From Actinocrinis puniceicyclus (GTDB lineage Bacteria > Actinomycetota > Actinomycetes > Streptomycetales > Catenulisporaceae), in NCBI RefSeq assembly GCF_018283645.1, contig NZ_JAGSXH010000019.1:1-64000 (forward strand): DNA of 64,000 nucleotides, read 5' to 3'. The notes under the pieces were generated by a model. It was not told the DNA's origin. It saw only the letters and a list, made by a program, of their open reading frames with translations, and did not search any database. Made by a program: the position numbers and the translations under genes. Below, in pieces: positions 62,380-64,000 of this stretch. Positions within the stretch are counted from its first letter, which is position 1. Each line of letters opens with the position of its first letter.

Positions 62380-63654
62380 CTATGTCGCCGTGCGATGCTT
62401 GTGAGGGGTCTGATGCACCCCGGCCCGGCGCAGGGACTCGCGCAACCCGTGGGAGGGCCACCACGGCCGCGTGCGGCCGGGCTCCCGCTCGAGCGCCTCG
62501 TCCTCCACGGCGCGGTCGGTGTAGGCGGCGTGCCTGCGCGAGGCCGGCGGCTGCGCCGGGAGGGGTTGTGACGCGCGGGGAGCTTCGCTCTTCGACGGCT
62601 GATTCGCGGCTGCGCCGTCCGTGCCGTCCGTGCCGTCCGTGCCGTCCGTGCCGTCCGTGCCGTCCGTGCCGGAGCCCGTGGCCACGATCTCGGCTCCGCC
62701 GCGCTCCGGGCGGTCCGGGCGGCTCGCGGTGCGCCCCGCGGCGTGGTCGAGCAGTTCGCGCACCGCCTGCGAGGGCGAGCGCAGCCGGAAGTCCACGTGC
62801 GCAGCGAGCGCCGCCTGCCGCACCTCGGCCACGGCGCGCAGGCCCGCGGGGGTCACGGCGGTGACACCGGACAGGTCGACGGTGATCTGCCGCGGTCTGC
62901 GCCGCAGGATGTGCCGCAGCGGCGTGGTCAGCGCGGCCGCCGAGTCGGCGGTCAGTTCGCCGGATGCCGCGATCACGGGCTCGTGCCGTTCGCCGCGGAC
63001 GTCGAAGCGCAGCGCGGGGGTCTGCCGGACCGGCCCGGGGTGCCACGTCGCCGCGTCGATGACCGCCCTGTCCCTGTCCCTGTCCCCGTCCCCGGCCGTG
63101 CCTCTGTCAGTGTCCCTGTCAGTGTCCCTGTCAGTGTCCCTGTCAGTGTTCCCGTCCCCGGCCGTGTCGCTGTCGGCGCGGCGCAGGTTCCGGCCGATCA
63201 GGCTGGCCGCGGGACCGGCCCAGCCGGCGAAGACCGCGGCGAAGATCGGAGTCTCGCCGGCGCCGTCCGGCTCGATGGCGTGGTCCGCGGCCTTCTCGGG
63301 CGCCCGCCGGTCCGTTTGCGCCGCGTCCCCGGCTGCTTCGCCTCGCGGGTCCGCGGTCCGCTCCTCGTTTTTCGCGGCGTCACGTTCTTCGGCGCCCCGC
63401 TTCTCGGCGCGCAGGTCCTGAGCGTGGGGTTTCTCGGCCTCGGTGTCCGCCGTGGCAGCCATCGATATGTCAGACTCCGCCGGCTCGGCCGCCCTCGGCC
63501 CACCCGTTGCATCAACGTCCGCTGTATCAACCTCAGCTATATCTGTGCCCGTATCAGTGTCTGCTGTCTCAGTGTCCGTCGTACTAACGTCCATCGATTC
63601 AGCGTCCGCTGTCTCAGTGTCCGTGCCCTCGGTGGTGCGGGTTGGCCCGTCCAT
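62380..63654 (-). CDS. STAS-domain protein with repeat-rich disordered regions
   Basis: A 424-residue protein. The N-terminal half is acidic and Thr/Asp-rich (SMDVSTTDTETADTDTG) with an Arg-Asp-Thr repeat (TDRDTDRDTDRD); a STAS (anti-anti-sigma-like) domain follows at about 225-315 (PVIAASGELTADSAAALTTP, ITVDLSGVTAVTPAGLRAVA); a Gly-Thr-Asp repeat and basic tail close it. The site usually phosphorylated in STAS partners reads DLSGVTAV. It might pair with the SpoIIE-type phosphatase, though it is 30 kb away. AGGAGGG precedes ATG 63654. Confidence 0.82.
   Translation of the reverse strand: MDGPTRTTEGTDTETADAESMDVSTTDTETADTDTGTDIAEVDTADVDATGGPRAAEPAESDISMAATADTEAEKPHAQDLRAEKRGAEERDAAKNEERTADPRGEAAGDAAQTDRRAPEKAADHAIEPDGAGETPIFAAVFAGWAGPAASLIGRNLRRADSDTAGDGNTDRDTDRDTDRDTDRGTAGDGDRDRDRAVIDAATWHPGPVRQTPALRFDVRGERHEPVIAASGELTADSAAALTTPLRHILRRRPRQITVDLSGVTAVTPAGLRAVAEVRQAALAAHVDFRLRSPSQAVRELLDHAAGRTASRPDRPERGGAEIVATGSGTDGTDGTDGTDGTDGTDGAAANQPSKSEAPRASQPLPAQPPASRRHAAYTDRAVEDEALEREPGRTRPWWPSHGLRESLRRAGVHQTPHKHRTAT
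62614..62670. repeat. 9-bp minisatellite encoding Gly-Thr-Asp repeat
   Basis: Six perfect copies of GCCGTCCGT plus three bases, read on the minus strand as Gly-Thr-Asp in the STAS protein. In-frame and prone to length change. Confidence 0.9.
63104..63151. repeat. 12-bp minisatellite encoding Asp-Thr-Asp-Arg repeat
   Basis: Four units of CTGTCAGTGTCC (the last with one change) give the Asp-Arg-Asp-Thr repeat in the STAS protein, next to a shorter 6-base tract of TGTCCC at about 63069-63089. Confidence 0.85.
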
Positions 63655-64000
63655 GTGCCCTCCTGTTGACAGCGTCGAATCGGTGACGACAGCGCGTTTC
63701 CACGCGGCCGACGCGGGTCCGACACGGCATCACGTGCTGATGGGCCGTCACGCTCCGGCTGCTCCGGCACCACGATCACCTTCAGAGCGCTGCGTGCGCG
63801 CGAGGCCGGAAGCAAGTGCTCCAGCCATCGAAGCGGCGACGCGTATACCCCGACTCGCCAACGCCACACATGACGCGCGGTAAATCGTTGAGCCACAGTT
63901 TCGCGACCGGGCTCACCCGCGACCAGGATGCCGTACCGCCGGACCCACGCTGCGAACCTCGATCTTCCGCGCCGGCTCGTTCTCCTCCGGATCTGACCCG
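63655..64000. other. upstream of the STAS gene to window edge
   Basis: No convincing gene. Open frames exist on both strands but show no family motif or clear ribosome-binding site. The stretch should contain the STAS gene promoter and possibly the end of a gene beyond the window. Confidence 0.35.

Noticed and set aside
62614-62670. CRISPR-like tandem repeats
   Set aside because: Units are contiguous 9-mers without spacers and are in frame inside a gene.
63537-63896. Small frame upstream of the STAS gene
   Set aside because: No ribosome-binding site or family similarity, and it overlaps the STAS start region.

Overview
The window comes from a high-GC actinobacterium. Almost every gene has a strong G/C third-position bias, and the markers are actinobacterial: RbpA, an Lnt-polyprenol-mannose synthase pair, a gcvH-FHA-MerR-nuclease-MerR block matching Mycobacterium tuberculosis Rv1826-Rv1830, a PPOX/F420-type oxidoreductase, a GPP34 protein and a hopanoid operon of Streptomyces type. 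Large regulatory content and many membrane proteins suggest a soil filamentous actinomycete (Streptomyces/Catenulispora-like). That placement is inference. No tRNA, rRNA, CRISPR or replication origin was seen.

Layout. 1-9160 (minus strand) is a tightly coupled hopanoid operon read hpnO, hpnC, hpnD, hpnE, polyprenyl synthase, squalene-hopene cyclase, and then an in-frame fusion of an HpnG-type phosphorylase to IspH that runs off the left edge. 9491-15333 holds an HtrA-like protease, an acyl-CoA dehydrogenase, a DUF475/TerC-like membrane protein, an 81-bp MITE-like element, a degenerate integrase-like gene and a small membrane protein. 15385-20536 carries a 922-residue TPR-like protein paired with an HSP90-like ATPase, beside a divergent Lrp regulator. 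20543-26945 has a LysR/FUSC pair, an amidohydrolase, lnt and the mannosyl-transferase. 26989-32759 has rbpA with an unusual Lys/Ala/Pro tail behind a SigR-like promoter, an unknown membrane protein, a GAF-SpoIIE-HATPase phosphatase and a MarR regulator.

33069-41644 goes from aldose epimerase through a CDP-alcohol phosphatidyltransferase and a nucleotidyltransferase fused to a degenerate phosphomannomutase into the gcvH-garA-ftsR-like block. 41743-49849 contains an ElyC-like protein, a methyltransferase, an acyltransferase, a MocR/PPOX pair, an F420-type enzyme, IclR and a benzaldehyde-dehydrogenase-like enzyme. 49850-50929 is a small islet with a hypothetical gene, a transposase-like relic and a 205-bp element with terminal inverted repeats. 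50926-64000 has an epoxide-hydrolase-like enzyme, GPP34, an amino-acid permease with a GNAT, an acyltransferase/patatin pair, DoxX, a ZIP transporter behind an iron-box-like site, LacI, a class A penicillin-binding protein and a repeat-rich STAS protein.

How they work together. The hopanoid operon takes isoprenyl diphosphates to squalene, hopene and side-chain-modified hopanoids, and the fused IspH supplies precursors in the same polypeptide as a side-chain enzyme. Many other genes act at the envelope (Lnt, mannosyl-transferase, CDP-alcohol transferase, acyltransferases, patatin, PBP) or in stress control (HtrA, HSP90/TPR, RbpA, SpoIIE phosphatase, STAS). The least explained pieces are the HpnG-IspH fusion, the HSP90/TPR pair and the RbpA tail.
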